In this document: piece after piece, positions 1-11,214 of the stretch
Layout: each line of letters opens with the position of its first letter
Numbering within the stretch: position 1 is the first letter of the stretch
Position numbers and translations under genes: made by a program
Origin: Sipunculus nudus
Taxonomy: Eukaryota > Annelida > Sipuncula > Golfingiida > Sipunculidae
DNA length: 64,000 bases
Assembly: GCA_026874595.1 (NCBI GenBank)
Contig: CM049316.1
Coordinates: 33,239,339 to 33,303,338, forward strand
Reading direction: 5' to 3'
Notes under the pieces: model-generated
Databases searched by the model: none
Seen by the model: the letters and a program-made list of their open reading frames with translations, nothing else
What the model was told of the DNA's origin: nothing

Positions 1-12
1 AAAAATTTGCAT

Positions 13-18
13 TTTATT
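13..18 (-). terminator. poly(A) signal candidate for TRAF-like copy 1
   Basis: On the minus strand this reads AATAAA, about 85 bases past the stop codon of the TRAF-like gene, a normal distance for a short 3' UTR. The corresponding flank of copy 2 (about 8,450-8,532) resembles it but shows only variants such as ATTAAA and GATAAA. Confidence 0.5.
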
Positions 19-101
19 CACAACATAATCTATAACAATTACACATCATGAACAATCTTTAATATTTTTATGCTACTTGATGATATATAGATTTATTATA
101 T

Positions 102-1484
102 TCAGCAAGGACTAACAGAAACTTTAACTTTCATTTTACCATCTGCAGTAAATATCTGACTAGAAAGCATATCATGGCTGATAAACTTCAGCAGTGTCCG
201 TGACTGTTCAATTCCTGATGATGGCAGCATACGACAGCACAGAATGTCAGCGCTGTGTGACCTGTCACACTGATCACATGATAGGACTGTCACTGAGCAT
301 GTGCAGCTGAATGGAAACTGTAACCTGGAATCATAGCAGCCTTTCAGCATTGTCACTGACATGGAGACATACTTTCTACCATTTTCTTGGAATCCATTCA
401 TATCCATGGTCAGCTGAAGCTTGTAGCCTGGACAGCCTGTATAAAAAGCTGGACTTGCATAGACTTGTTGCTGTTCAGCATTCAGATCCACAGTCCACAT
501 AAATGTTCCTGACAAATAGTGTGCTGGCTGATCCTCTGTGCACTGACTTAGATGGTTTATTGTCTGCTGTTGCTGTTCAAGCTTTATAAGTTGCTGCTGG
601 TTGGCCAAACACAGTCTGGCAGAAGTTACTGCTGCTGCTTGCAATGCTGCATTCTGATTGGTCATTTCTTGATCCTGCTGCCTCAGTTTGGTCATTAACA
701 ACATCATGTGATGATGGTGTGATGTCTGGTAGTGATGAAGCAGGTCTTTCCTCTGAGTCTGACATGAGCAGCCGATCCTGCTGAAGGCACATGGTACAGC
801 CACCAGGGGGCAGTCTCCATCAACAACATCAAGATGTTGTGTCATGTCTCCTCGTAGAATACCTTGTCTGCCACAGGTGGAACAAGTCTCAAGAACCTTC
901 CTACAAACCACCTCTAGATGTTCAGATAGATCCCGGGAAGTCACAGCTTGGTCACAATGTTCACACTCAACAAGTTTCATGGGACAAATGTTCTGGTGGT
1001 CATCAACATCTATCTGCCTTACTCTTTTACCACAATGTACACAGCTCACTGGTTTCATGTCACAACTGTTCTGGTGCTGCTGCAAGTCTTTTCTCTTTAT
1101 GGTCACATGACAGTCATGTGGACACATGACCTGAGCTTCTGGACAAGCCTTCCCATGAGCCTCGGCATCTCTAAGCTCTCCTTCCCAGCAGCAGCCACTG
1201 ATGTGATGAAGGCATCTGACCTTGAGTGACAGCACTTCTCTTTTAACAGCAGCATCTGGGAACACACCTGTAACAAAATCCAGCCAGGTGTTGTCAACAG
1301 GACATTTAAAATGTCTCCTTCCTTTGGCAGCACCTCGTAAGCATGGCTCACAGAAACGATGGCCACACTGGGTCTGTAGTGGGTCTCTGAGACCCAGAAG
1401 ACACACGGGGCACTTGTACATATCATCCAGCTCAGGAGTGAATTCCGCTTCATATCCAAGTTCTCTGTTTGAAGTCTCCATCAT
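102..1484 (-). CDS. TRAF6-like RING/TRAF-type zinc finger/MATH protein, copy 1
   Basis: Intact intronless reading frame of 460 aa. Residues 25-64 form a RING finger (CPVC, then CGHRFCEPC, then CPVD), the C3HC3D pattern of TRAF6-type E3 ubiquitin ligases. Residues about 85-260 hold successive Cys/His clusters of TRAF-type zinc fingers (for example CEHCDQAV, CSTCGRQG). Residues about 265-315 are Gln/Leu-rich and predicted coiled coil. The last ~135 residues (from GTFMWTVDL) look like a MATH/TRAF-C domain with YKLQLTMDMNG. By family, such proteins are cytoplasmic adaptors and ubiquitin ligases downstream of Toll/IL-1 or TNF receptors; that role is inferred here. Either of the first two Met codons could start it. 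A second copy lies at 8,533-9,915 on the same strand. The lack of introns suggests a retrocopy-derived expansion. Family call firm, exact orthology not. Confidence 0.9.
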   Translation of the reverse strand: MMETSNRELGYEAEFTPELDDMYKCPVCLLGLRDPLQTQCGHRFCEPCLRGAAKGRRHFKCPVDNTWLDFVTGVFPDAAVKREVLSLKVRCLHHISGCCWEGELRDAEAHGKACPEAQVMCPHDCHVTIKRKDLQQHQNSCDMKPVSCVHCGKRVRQIDVDDHQNICPMKLVECEHCDQAVTSRDLSEHLEVVCRKVLETCSTCGRQGILRGDMTQHLDVVDGDCPLVAVPCAFSRIGCSCQTQRKDLLHHYQTSHHHHMMLLMTKLRQQDQEMTNQNAALQAAAVTSARLCLANQQQLIKLEQQQQTINHLSQCTEDQPAHYLSGTFMWTVDLNAEQQQVYASPAFYTGCPGYKLQLTMDMNGFQENGRKYVSMSVTMLKGCYDSRLQFPFSCTCSVTVLSCDQCDRSHSADILCCRMLPSSGIEQSRTLLKFISHDMLSSQIFTADGKMKVKVSVSPC

Positions 1485-1800
1485 AAAGTCTTTCTGGTCT
1501 AAACAAGTGTATCTATGTAATCTGAGTGTTTCAGTGAACCTTGATATGATGGTTGAGTACAGTAAACTGGTTGATACCTAGTTGATGGTTTGGGTTTAGC
1601 AATTAAGTCCCCATTATATATACCCTGCTGATACAAGTGATCATACCATGTTAATTTTGATCACTGCTGATATCAATACATACATTTCATATCATAGGAC
1701 TTTTAATTAAATGAGTGATCATTAAGTCAGTCAAGCATGACTAGATAGTGGTAGACTAATTTACCAGGTAGACTCCAGAACAGTCATGCATGACTACACA
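1485..1800 (-). promoter_or_regulatory. upstream region of TRAF-like copy 1, duplicated at copy 2
   Basis: A TATA-like string (TATATATAA on the minus strand, 1,614-1,622) lies about 130 bases upstream of the ATG. A matching TATATATA string lies at 10,057-10,064, about 142 bases upstream of copy 2. The flanking sequence is also recognisably shared, for example the stretch around the ACTGATATCA/GTATCAG core next to TGATCA. Promoter function is inferred from position and conservation between the copies. Confidence 0.45.
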
Positions 1801-2434
1801 GGGACTCTATCCTGATCAGTGCTGCATGGTTAGATAATTAAGCAGATGTGCATTCAAGCCTGGTTTAGGAACAGTGATGTGATCTTAGCTCAGATGTACT
1901 CAAATCACAGGTTTGTAATATGTATTTGAATATGTATTGAACAACTAATGTTTTGTGTAATATTGTTATGAATTTTAGTTTCATGTTACACCATTCTAAA
2001 ACTGTTGATTCTCTGCTCAGTGGAGGAAATAAAGGTTACAACAATCTTAGTTCAGATTTACTCATATCACATTTTGAAATGAGAAATATAGAAAAGTGTT
2101 TAACTTTAGTATGTAGTCTTATATATAGCATGGTCACTAAGTTAAATCCATAAAGATACTAACCATTTATACACAAAGTTGTAATGCCTTCACTATACAT
2201 ACACTGATGGTGTAATAAAGAAGGCATTAAGTATTGTTTTAAATCCAAAATCTTAATTTACATGTCATTGAGATTTTTACTGTATTTCTTGAAATGTATT
2301 TTATGGCTAAATGTTTTAAGTATATAACAAAACCTGAGACCTTTTTTTTAATTATTTGCACAGTGCACATCCATGAACATATCTCAGAAGTGATGCGATA
2401 TATCTGCATTTTACAATTAACAATGTAGAGATAC
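1801..2434. other. AT-rich intergenic stretch, no gene seen
   Basis: No open frame with coding character, no splice-site pair flanking coding sequence and no clear repeat boundary was found here. It separates the TRAF-like copy 1 upstream region from a short degenerate minisatellite. Confidence 0.5.
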
Positions 2435-2590
2435 AACTTGTAGAGACAGGAGAGACAGAGAACTAATGGGGTCAGAAGAGACACAACTGGTGAAGACAGG
2501 TGAGATAGAGACAACTGGTGAAGACAAGTGAGAGAGAGAAACAACAGGTGGAGACAGGAGAAAGACAACTAGTTGAGACAGGAGAGCACA
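2435..2590. repeat. short degenerate copy of the GACAACTGGTGGAGACAGGAGA minisatellite
   Basis: About six irregular units such as acaactggtgaagacaggtg occur here. They belong to the same family as the large array at 7,034-8,168. The short array lies 5' of TRAF-like copy 1, whereas the large one lies 3' of copy 2. Confidence 0.75.
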
Positions 2591-2597
2591 AGGGACC

Positions 2598-5500
2598 TAT
2601 GGGTCACGGCGCTCAGCTGTTATATATGATAAAAAATATGATTTAGAAATGAGGCACATGCGGGTTTTGTGTGGTAATAAATATAAGCTGTATTATGAGT
2701 TGTTGTTGTTTAGCTTATGTATGATTTTGATAGTACCTTAGGAGACAGGGAAGAGGATTGATTTCATTTATTTTATTAACAAATGGAGTACTACTGTCAC
2801 ACAGATTTTGACTTAGCCATATAACTTATAAGCAGAACATATAATATAAGAGTTTAACTATTTATTAAAAAAAATTACAAATATTGTCCCAAATATAATT
2901 TTTATTAAAAATAATGAGAATCATATGATTTTTTTAAAATGAAATATAACTGAAATGATTATTAAAATAATATTAAAGAATATATTCATGAATGCATTCA
3001 TGAATACATTTTTAAAGTATTTGCACTGGTATTCATATACTTTCATTTTTACCTGAATTCCCATTCTTTATGCAAGAAACTTTATAATGGAGTACATATT
3101 CATATTCGTATATAAATACAATTGCAAGGTATTCGCACCATGTCTGGTATTTATATAGTTTTCACCAAACAATGATGTTGAGAATCCAGAATATACAAAA
3201 TTCACACATTTAAATAATGATCATAAGTACCTGGTTTTATGGCTTTTATTTATATTAAAAAAAATAAATGTAATATATTCATTTTGGACTAATTTCACAT
3301 CAATGTACACACTAGACACAGTAGGAATCTAGATTAATATTATCAACTGCATCTTTGTCTATCATTAATTTCCTTCATATGATTGCTAATGATTAGTAAA
3401 GAATAATATGACTTATTTTTTTATCATTAAAATTGAACTGAAAAAATACTGCATGATGTTATTTGGAATATGTGACATTCTATCCATCGATACAAGATTC
3501 TTATATCATCAGTAACTGCAAGTTAATTTCCTGTTATTATAAACTAACAAATTCCTTTTCTATTTTTCTTTAATTTGTTATTAAAAATAAATAAAAATTT
3601 ATTAATTTATTGTTTATTGTTATGTTGTTGGTTAAAACTACTAGATGAGTTGGGTTCGACACCTGGATCAACTGTGGCTGGCCATAAGCTGCCTGGCTGC
3701 CCCAGTGAATGCCTCGCCTCAAGCATGCATAATTTGCTGAAAGTTCAACAAGGTCAACATACAGGTGACTCAAGAGGGGCTGGAGAGAGCAAGGTCTGAC
3801 ATGGTCTCATAAAAACATTAATAAAAGCTACAATTTTTGGCCAATTTCTTTCAGCTTTCTAAACTGAAAAGCTGAAATCCTTATGTGTGCATGATATGAA
3901 AATTATATCAACAGTGCTCACAGGAAACAAACGTACCATGGTCAAAGTTGGGCAAAATTTAAGGTACTAATTTTATATTTATACTAACAACTTATAAATT
4001 TTGAAAAATTCAGAACTAATTTTGGCTATTCAATTGAATCTTGATTAAATAATGTAACATCCCTGACAAAAAATCTCTAGCTTCAGCAATCCCCTTGTTA
4101 AGGGAGTAAATATATTTCTTGATTTTTTACAAAGTGCATTATGTTTGGGCCCATAACTTAAAACAATTACGCAATACTGACTTTAATTCTGGCATGTGCA
4201 TAGAGAATGTATAGAAATATATATATATATTATATATGATTAAAGTCAGACCAGTGGTTTTGATATTAGGCAGTCTTGAAGTGTAACAATGGGTTTTTAA
4301 TGGAAAAATGAAGTTTTTCATTAATATCTCGAAGGTATTAAGTCCTAGTGACCAAATTCTTGGCATGGTAGGGGATTTTGGAGACATCTAATTATATGCC
4401 AAATTTTAGGAACTGAGAGCTGAAGCTGGGGAGCTGAGCTCTTGCAAACTGCATAACACTAGCTTGATGTAAACAATATGTTACATGGTGCTTGAAAACT
4501 TGAATAAAATCTACAGTTTTTGATCAACTGGTTTAAAATTTTTGGTGTTAACAGACAAAATGCTAACATAAACATGCTGTGAAAATTAAATCCACAGTAC
4601 TTACAGGAAAACAAGGGTTCCATGGGTCACGGCGCTCAGCTGTTATATATGATAAAAAATATGATTTGGGAAAGAGGCACATGCTTGTTTTGTGTGGTAA
4701 TAAATATTAGCTTTATTATGAGTTGTTGGTGTTTAGCTTATGTATGATTTTGATAGTATCTTTGGAGACAGGGAAGAGGATTGATTTCATTTATTTTATT
4801 AACAAATGGAGTGCTATTGTCACACAGATTTTGACTTGGCCATATAACTTATAAGCAGCACATATAATATAGGAGTTTAACTATTTATTAAAATTTAATA
4901 ACAAATATTGTGCCAATATTATTTTTATTAAAAAAAATAAGAAAATCATATGATTTTTTAAAATAAAATATAACTGAAATGATTATTGAAATAATATTAT
5001 AGAATATATTCATGAATGCATTCATGAATAAATTTTGAAAGTATCTGCACTGGTATTCAAATACTTTCATTTTTACCTGAATTCCCATTCTTATGCAATA
5101 AAATTTTTTAATGCAGTACATATTCATATTCGTATTCAAATACATTTGCAAAGCATTCGCACCATGTCTAGTATTTATTCAGTTTTAGCCAAACAAAGAT
5201 GTTGAGAATCCAGAATATACAAAATTCACAAATTTAAATAATGATCATAAGTACCTGGTTTTATGGCTTTTATTTATATTTAAAAAAATAAATGTAATAT
5301 ATTCTCTTTGGACTACTTTCACATCAATCTACACACTAGACACAGTAGGAATCTAGATTAATATTATCAACTGCATCTTTGTCTATCATTAATTTCCTTC
5401 ATATGATCCCTAATGATTAGTAATGTATAATATGATTTATTTTTTTATCATTAAAATTGAACTGAAAAATACCATGGGTGACAGCATGGTGTTATTTGGA

Positions 5501-6640
5501 ATAACATTGACATTGACATTCTATCCATCCATACAAGATTCTTACATCATCAGTAACTGCAAGTTAATTTTCTGTTACTCATCAACTAACAAATTCCTTT
5601 TCTATTAATTTTTCTTTAATTTGTTATAAAAAACCAATACAAAATTATTAATTTATTGTTTATTGTTATGTTGTTTTTCAAAACAACAACTAGATGAGTT
5701 GGGTTGGACACCTGGATCAACTGTAGCTGGGCATTAGCTGCCTGGCTGCCCCAGTGTATGCTTCGCTAAAGCATGCATAATCTGACGAAAGGTCAACAAG
5801 GTCAACATTCAGGTGACTGAAGAGGGGCTGGATTAAGCCTGGGTCTGACATGGTCTCATAAAACATTAATAAAAGCTACAATATTTGGCCAATTTCTTTC
5901 AGCTTTCTAAACTACAAAGATGAAATCCTTATGTGTGCATGATATGAAAATTAAATCAACAGTGCTCTCAGGAAACAAACATGCCATGGTCAAATCTGGG
6001 CAAAATTTAAGGTACTAATTTTATATTTATACTAATGACTAAAAAATTTGAAAAATTCAGAACTAATTTTTGATATTCAATTGAATCTTGATTAAATAAT
6101 GTTACATCCCTGACAAAAAATCTCTAGCTTCAGCAATCCTCTTGTTAAGGGAGTAAATATATTTCTTAATTTTTTAAAAAGTGCATTATGTTTGGGCCCA
6201 TAACTTAAAAGAATTACGCAATACTGACATCATTTCTGGCACGTGCATAGCGAATGTATAGAAAAATATGTATATTATATATGATCAAAGTCAGATCAGT
6301 GGTTTTGATATTAGGCAGTCTTACTGTGTAACAATGGGTTTTTAATGGAAAAATGAAGTTTTTCATTAATATTTCGAAGGAATTAAGTCCTAGTGATCAA
6401 ATTCTTGGCATGGTAGGGGATTTTGCAGACATCTTACTGTATGCTAAATTTAAGGAACTTAGAGCTGAAGCTGGGGAGCTGAGCTCTTGCAAACTGCATA
6501 ACACTAGCTTGATGTAAACTTGATGTGATATGGTGCTTGAAAACTTGAATAAAATCTACATTTTTTGATCAACTGGTTGACAGACAAAATGCTAACAAAA
6601 ACATGCTGTGAAAATTAAATCCACAGTCCTTACAGGAATA
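2598..6640. repeat. two tandem ~2-kb AT-rich repeat units
   Basis: Unit 1 starts near 2,598 and unit 2 near 4,621, both with GGGTCACGGCGCTCAGCTGT. Successive landmarks recur at an offset of about 2,020-2,050 bases: the ATGTTTGGGCCCATAAC stretch at 4,140 and 6,188, and the CATGAATGCATTCATGAA stretch near 2,990 and 5,010. Short open frames here (for example 4,888-5,151 minus) have no coding character. The family is unknown to me. Confidence 0.85.
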
Positions 6641-7030
6641 AAACTTGCCATGGTCAAACTTGGGCAAAATTTGAGGTACCAATTTTATATTTTTGCCAAT
6701 ATTCAAAAAAATTAACAGATTTTGATATAATTTTTGGTATACAATTAAATTTTGATCAATTAAAGTTGTATTACTGAAAAAAAAGTCCCTAACTTTAACA
6801 CTTTTGGTCTTTAAGTGACCAAATATCTTTCCTGATTTTTTTACAAAGTCCATTATGTTTGGGCCCATAACTTTTTTAAATTAAATAATACTGACTTAAT
6901 TTCTGGCATGTACATAGGAACTATATAGAGGAATATTTATGGTAAGTATGAAGAAAACCAGATGAGTGGTTTTGATATTAGGCAGTCCTGAAGTGTGAAA
7001 ATAGATTTCTAATAAAAAATTGAGGTCCTG
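6640..7030. repeat. third, partial copy of the AT-rich repeat
   Basis: The stretch from CCATGGTCAAACTTGGGCAA through GTTTGGGCCCATAAC to GGTTTTGATATTAGGCAGTC matches roughly 3,940-4,290 and 5,985-6,320. It ends where the 24-bp minisatellite begins. Confidence 0.7.
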
Positions 7031-7033
7031 TCC

Positions 7034-8168
7034 TCAATAAAAAATTGAGGACAGGAGAGAAACAACTGGTGGAGACACTGACAGGAGGAGACAACTGGTG
7101 GAGAGAGGAGAGTGAGACAACAGGTGGAGACAGGAGAGAGACAACTGGTGGAGACAGGAGAGAGACAACTGGTGGAGACATGGAGTTGTGTTGTTGAAAG
7201 AGACAACTGGTGGAGACAGGAGATAGACAACTGGTGGAAACAGGAGAAAGAGACAACTGGTGAAGACAGAGACAACTGGTGGAGACAGCAGGGAGAGAAC
7301 TGGTGAAGACAGGAGAGAGAGACAACTGGTGGGGACAGGAGAGAGACAACTGGTGGAGACACTGATAGGAGAAGGAAACAACTGGTGGAGAGAGGAGAGT
7401 GAGACAACAGGTGGAGACAGGAGAGAGACAACTGGTGGAGACAGGAAATAGACAACTGTTGGAGACAGGAAAGAGAAAACTGGTTGAGACAGGAGATAGA
7501 CAACTGATGGAGACAGGAGCGAACGACAAATGGTGAAGACAGAAGAGAGAAACAACTGATAGATACAGGAGAGAGACCACTGTTGGAGACAGGAGAGAGA
7601 TAACTGGTGGAGACAGGAGAGAGACAACTAGGGATGACAGGAGAAAGAGATAACTGATGGAGACAGGAGGGAGACAACTGGTGGAGACAGGAGAAGGAGA
7701 CAATTGGTGGAGACAGGAGAAAGAGACAACTGGTGGAGACAGGAGAGAGACAACTGGTGGAGATAGGAGAGAGAGAGACAACTGGTGGAGACAGTAGAGA
7801 CAATTGGTGGATACAGGAAAGATAGACAACTGGTGGAGATAGGTGAGAGAGACAACTGGTGGAGACAGTAGAGACAATTTGTGGTAACAGGAGAGAGAGA
7901 CAACTGGTGGAGATAGGAGAGAGAGAGACAGCTGGTGGAGACAGGGTAGAGACACAACTGGTACAGACAGTAGAGACAATTGGTGGATACAGGAAAGAGA
8001 GACAACTGGTGGAGACAGGAGACAAAGACAACTGATAGAGACAGGAGAGTGAAAACTGGTGGAGACAGGAGAGGGACAACTGGTGGCAACAGGAGAGTGA
8101 CAACTTGTGGAGACTGGAGAGAGACAACTGGTGGAGACAGGAGAGGGACAACTGGTGGAGAAAGCTGG
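7034..8168. repeat. large 24-bp minisatellite array
   Basis: Roughly 45 units of about 24 bp, consensus near GAGACAACTGGTGGAGACAG plus GAGA, with length and base variants. Because 24 is a multiple of 3 and the purine-rich strand has few stop codons, long overlapping open frames appear in several phases, including Ser/Pro/Leu/Cys repeat frames above 400 codons on the minus strand. I treat those as by-products, not genes. The array ends about 365 bases 3' of TRAF-like copy 2. Confidence 0.95.
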
Positions 8169-8532
8169 GACAATATGAACCCATTTGAAGGTCAAGCTGT
8201 CCCTGAAAGAAAGTAGCCGTGTGCCCTGCCACTTACTACAGATGACCAAGCCAGGAATTCGATTCTACCAAGGTAAAGGCTAAAATAGTTACGCATTATG
8301 CAAGTTACTACATTGAAGGCATGCCAATGCAAGTGTCCTATTATCATTGATTGTCCGAGCCAGAGTTTCAGTAGAATGAAGATACCATTTCACTAAAAGA
8401 TGACTGGAGAAGTAATTATCGCAAAGAATACCAAAACATGTTTTTTATCTACATCATAAACAATAACAATTACATAATATGAACAATCTTTAATATTAAC
8501 ATGCTATATGATAAAATACAGATTTACTTATG
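8169..8532. other. 3' flank of TRAF-like copy 2
   Basis: Non-repetitive sequence. The part from about 8,450 is the duplicated 3' flank shared with positions 1-101. The rest shows no coding signal I trust. Confidence 0.5.
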
Positions 8533-9915
8533 TCAGTAGGGTGTTTTCACAGAAACTCTTATTTTAATTTTACCATCTACAGTAAATATCTGACTAGAAA
8601 GCATTTTGTGGCTGATAAATTTCAGCAGTGTCCGTGACTGTTCACTTCCTGATGATGGCAGCATACGACAGCACAGAATGTCAGCGCTGAGTGACCTGTC
8701 AAGCTGATCACATGATAGGACTGTCACTGAGCATGTGCAGCTGAAAGGAAACTGTAACCTTGAATCATAGCAGCCTTTCAGCATTGTCACTGACATGGAG
8801 ACATACTTCCTACCATTTTCTTGGAATCCATTCATATCCATGGTCAGCTGAAGCTTGTAGCCTGGATAGCCTGTATAAAAAGCTGGACTCACATAGACTT
8901 GTTGCTGTTCAGCATTCAGATCCACAGTCCATATAAAAGTTCCTGACAAACTGTGTGCTGGCTGATCCTCTGTACACTGACTTAGATGGTTTATTGTCTG
9001 CTGTTGCTGTTCAAGCTTTATCAGTTGCTTCTGGTTGGCCAAACACAGTCTTGCTGAAGTTACTGCTGCTGTTTGCAATGCTGCATTCTGATTGGTCAGT
9101 TCTTGATCCTGCTGCCTCAGTTTGGTCATAAACAACATCATGTGATGATGGTGTGATGTCTGGTAGTGAAGAAGCAGGTCTTTCCTCTGAGTCTGACTCG
9201 AGCAGCCAATGCTGCTGAAGGCACATGGTACAGCCACCAGGGGGCAGTCTCCATCAACAACATCAAGATGTTGTGTCATGTCTTCTCGTAGAATACCTTG
9301 TCTGCCACAGGTGGAACAAGTCTCAGGAACCTTCCCACAAACCATCTCTACATGTTTAGACAGATCCCGGGAAGTCACAGCTTGGTAACAATGTTCACAT
9401 TCAACAAGTTTCATTGAACAAGTGTTCTGATGGTCATCAATATCTATCTGCCTTACTATTGTACCACAATGTACACAGCTCACTGGTTTCATGTCACAAC
9501 TGTTCTGGTGCTGCTGCAAGTCTTTCCTCTTTGTGGTCACATGACAATAATGTGGACACATAACAAGAGCTTCTGGACAAGCCTTCCCATGAGCCTCAGC
9601 ATCTCTTAACTCTCCTTCCCAGCAGCAGCCACTGACGTGATGACAGCACCTGACCTTGAGTGACAGCACCTCACGTTTAACAGCAGCATCTGGGAACACA
9701 CCTGTAGCAAAATCCATCCAGGTGTTGTCAACAGGACATTTAAAATGTCTCCTTCCTTTGGCAGCACCTCGTAAGCACGGCTCACAGAAACGATGGCCAC
9801 ACTGGGTCTGTAGTGGGTCTCTGAGACCCAGAAGACACACAGGGCACTTGTACATATCATCCAGCTCAGGAGTGAATTCTGCTTCATATCCAAGTTCTCT
9901 GATTGAAGCCTCCAT
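8533..9915 (-). CDS. TRAF6-like RING/TRAF-type zinc finger/MATH protein, copy 2
   Basis: Intact intronless 460-aa frame, colinear with the copy at 102-1,484 and about 90% identical by eye. The RING (CPVC, CGHRFCEPC, CPVD), the TRAF zinc fingers, the Gln-rich coiled coil and the MATH domain from GTFIWTVDL are all present. Differences are mostly single substitutions spread along the protein, several of them in zinc-finger loops (for example CDQAV to CYQAV, CSCQTQ to CSSQTQ). The extreme ends differ (MMETSN versus MEAS at the start; a KTPY ending versus SPC). No stop or frameshift has appeared, so both copies look maintained. Likely an innate-immune signalling adaptor or ubiquitin ligase by family; substrate unknown. 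Confidence 0.9.
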   Translation of the reverse strand: MEASIRELGYEAEFTPELDDMYKCPVCLLGLRDPLQTQCGHRFCEPCLRGAAKGRRHFKCPVDNTWMDFATGVFPDAAVKREVLSLKVRCCHHVSGCCWEGELRDAEAHGKACPEALVMCPHYCHVTTKRKDLQQHQNSCDMKPVSCVHCGTIVRQIDIDDHQNTCSMKLVECEHCYQAVTSRDLSKHVEMVCGKVPETCSTCGRQGILREDMTQHLDVVDGDCPLVAVPCAFSSIGCSSQTQRKDLLLHYQTSHHHHMMLFMTKLRQQDQELTNQNAALQTAAVTSARLCLANQKQLIKLEQQQQTINHLSQCTEDQPAHSLSGTFIWTVDLNAEQQQVYVSPAFYTGYPGYKLQLTMDMNGFQENGRKYVSMSVTMLKGCYDSRLQFPFSCTCSVTVLSCDQLDRSLSADILCCRMLPSSGSEQSRTLLKFISHKMLSSQIFTVDGKIKIRVSVKTPY

Positions 9916-11046
9916 TATAAATACTTGTTTATGATCTCAACAGGTGTATCTGTATACTGAATGTTGCAGTAAACCTTGATATTCTCAAAATGTAATGATG
10001 GTTGTGTACAGTAGACTAGTTGAATACAAGATGATGGTTTTGGTTAGCTTCACCAGTATATATATTTACTGATATCAGTGATCATAACATTTAAGCCATG
10101 ACCACTGCTGATATCAATAAAAACATAGTATCTTTATATCACAGGACTGTGTTAATTAATAAGTAATCACAAAGTCAACCAAGCATGACCAAGATAGTCT
10201 AACCTTGTCTTTGATTCTAGGATCATTCATGCATGACCAAATTGGCTGACCAGTGGTGATAGTCAATGTTGTTCATTCAACCTTGACTAAGGGTCTATGT
10301 TGTGAACTTCACTAATATTAAATACATACCATAAGATTTTATATGATGATTTCATCAGCATGTTAAGTCTGTTAATCTGAGTATATATCATAAGCGTAAT
10401 CAAGTCTAATCTATCACCTTCTAGTCGACCAACTTCTATTGCATCTTTCATTAAGGTGATAAGGGTGTAATCTTATTAACCTTCATATTAAAGAACATTC
10501 AATGCACATACTAATTTAAGAATCAGGTCTCTCTAATGAAGGACCTATGATTTGCACTATGTTTGTTTGGAATGCATTTTGAACAAACATGTGACATACC
10601 TATAATGACATGTGACCTGTGACTTCCAGGTTTTAGAGTGAACACAGAATGGCAACCCCCATGAGAGGTTTCGAGGAACTAGGAGAAGCAAACCTGGGGG
10701 TAGGGATGTGACATGAAATGACTCCTTGGACAGCGTGCTGACGAGAATCTATCTATGGAGAGATTCGCTGTCTAGGGGACATGTATTGGTAATGTTTAAA
10801 ATGGAATAACGCTTTTTTTTACCACACCCAAATCCTCATATTATAGTGGGTTTATATTGAAATGTATCCTGACTTGAATATGATAACACAGTTATCTCTT
10901 CTGGAGTGTATTAGCATTAATACAATGAGAATGAGGAGTTACATTTCTTTCGGCATCAATGATGCCATACCAACTGTACAGGGAATGAGCTTAGAAAGAG
11001 AAACAGAAAAGCATACTGAGGTTTAAATTATTTAAAATGTGCTGAC
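9916..11046. other. upstream of TRAF-like copy 2 / downstream of last recognised coiled-coil exon
   Basis: Positions 9,916-10,230 are duplicated promoter flank of the TRAF-like genes, with TATATATA at 10,057-10,064. A dispersed repeat copy occupies about 10,620-10,855. I searched the minus strand for a terminal exon of the coiled-coil gene and found no convincing one, so that gene probably continues beyond the TRAF-like pair or ends in an exon I cannot recognise. Confidence 0.45.
10620..10855. repeat. dispersed repeat, family R1 (copy a)
   Basis: Shares CATGTGAC...TTTTAGTGTG, ATGGCAGCCCCCATGAG, GGAATAAC plus a T run, and CCCAAATCCTCAAATTATAG with the copy at 19,290-19,556. Related copies lie near 17,310-17,370, 51,350-51,570 and 57,390-57,610. 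Probably an old non-autonomous transposon; no terminal repeat defined. Confidence 0.75.
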
Positions 11047-11214
11047 CTTATTTGTGAGATCTCGCTGCTGTTTCTGAAGCTGTTCCACCTCCTCCTCCAG
11101 CTCTGCCACCTGTTTCTTTGTCTGCTGCAGCTGTCGGGAGGCTTCCTGCTGCCGAGAGCGCTCTGCCTTCAGCTCTGACTGCAGCTGTGTTAACAGGTTG
11201 TCCTGCTGATCTAC
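11047..11214 (-). CDS. coiled-coil gene exon 41 (last recognised)
   Basis: 168 bases, 56 codons = 8 heptads, from VDQQDNLLTQLQSELKAERS to KQQRDLTNK. Acceptor ATGCAG, donor GTCAGC. The donor shows that the gene continues; without it the frame would stop after four more codons. Confidence 0.85.

Noticed and set aside
311-1581. Plus- and minus-strand frames overlapping TRAF-like copy 1
   Set aside because: Shadows of the conserved RING/zinc-finger/MATH frame.
6978-8249. Minus-strand frames of 423 and 407 codons rich in Ser-Pro-Val-Ser-Thr-Ser-Cys-Leu
   Set aside because: They are readings of the 24-bp minisatellite in different frames; the unit length is a multiple of 3 and all three frames look alike, with no start context or domain.
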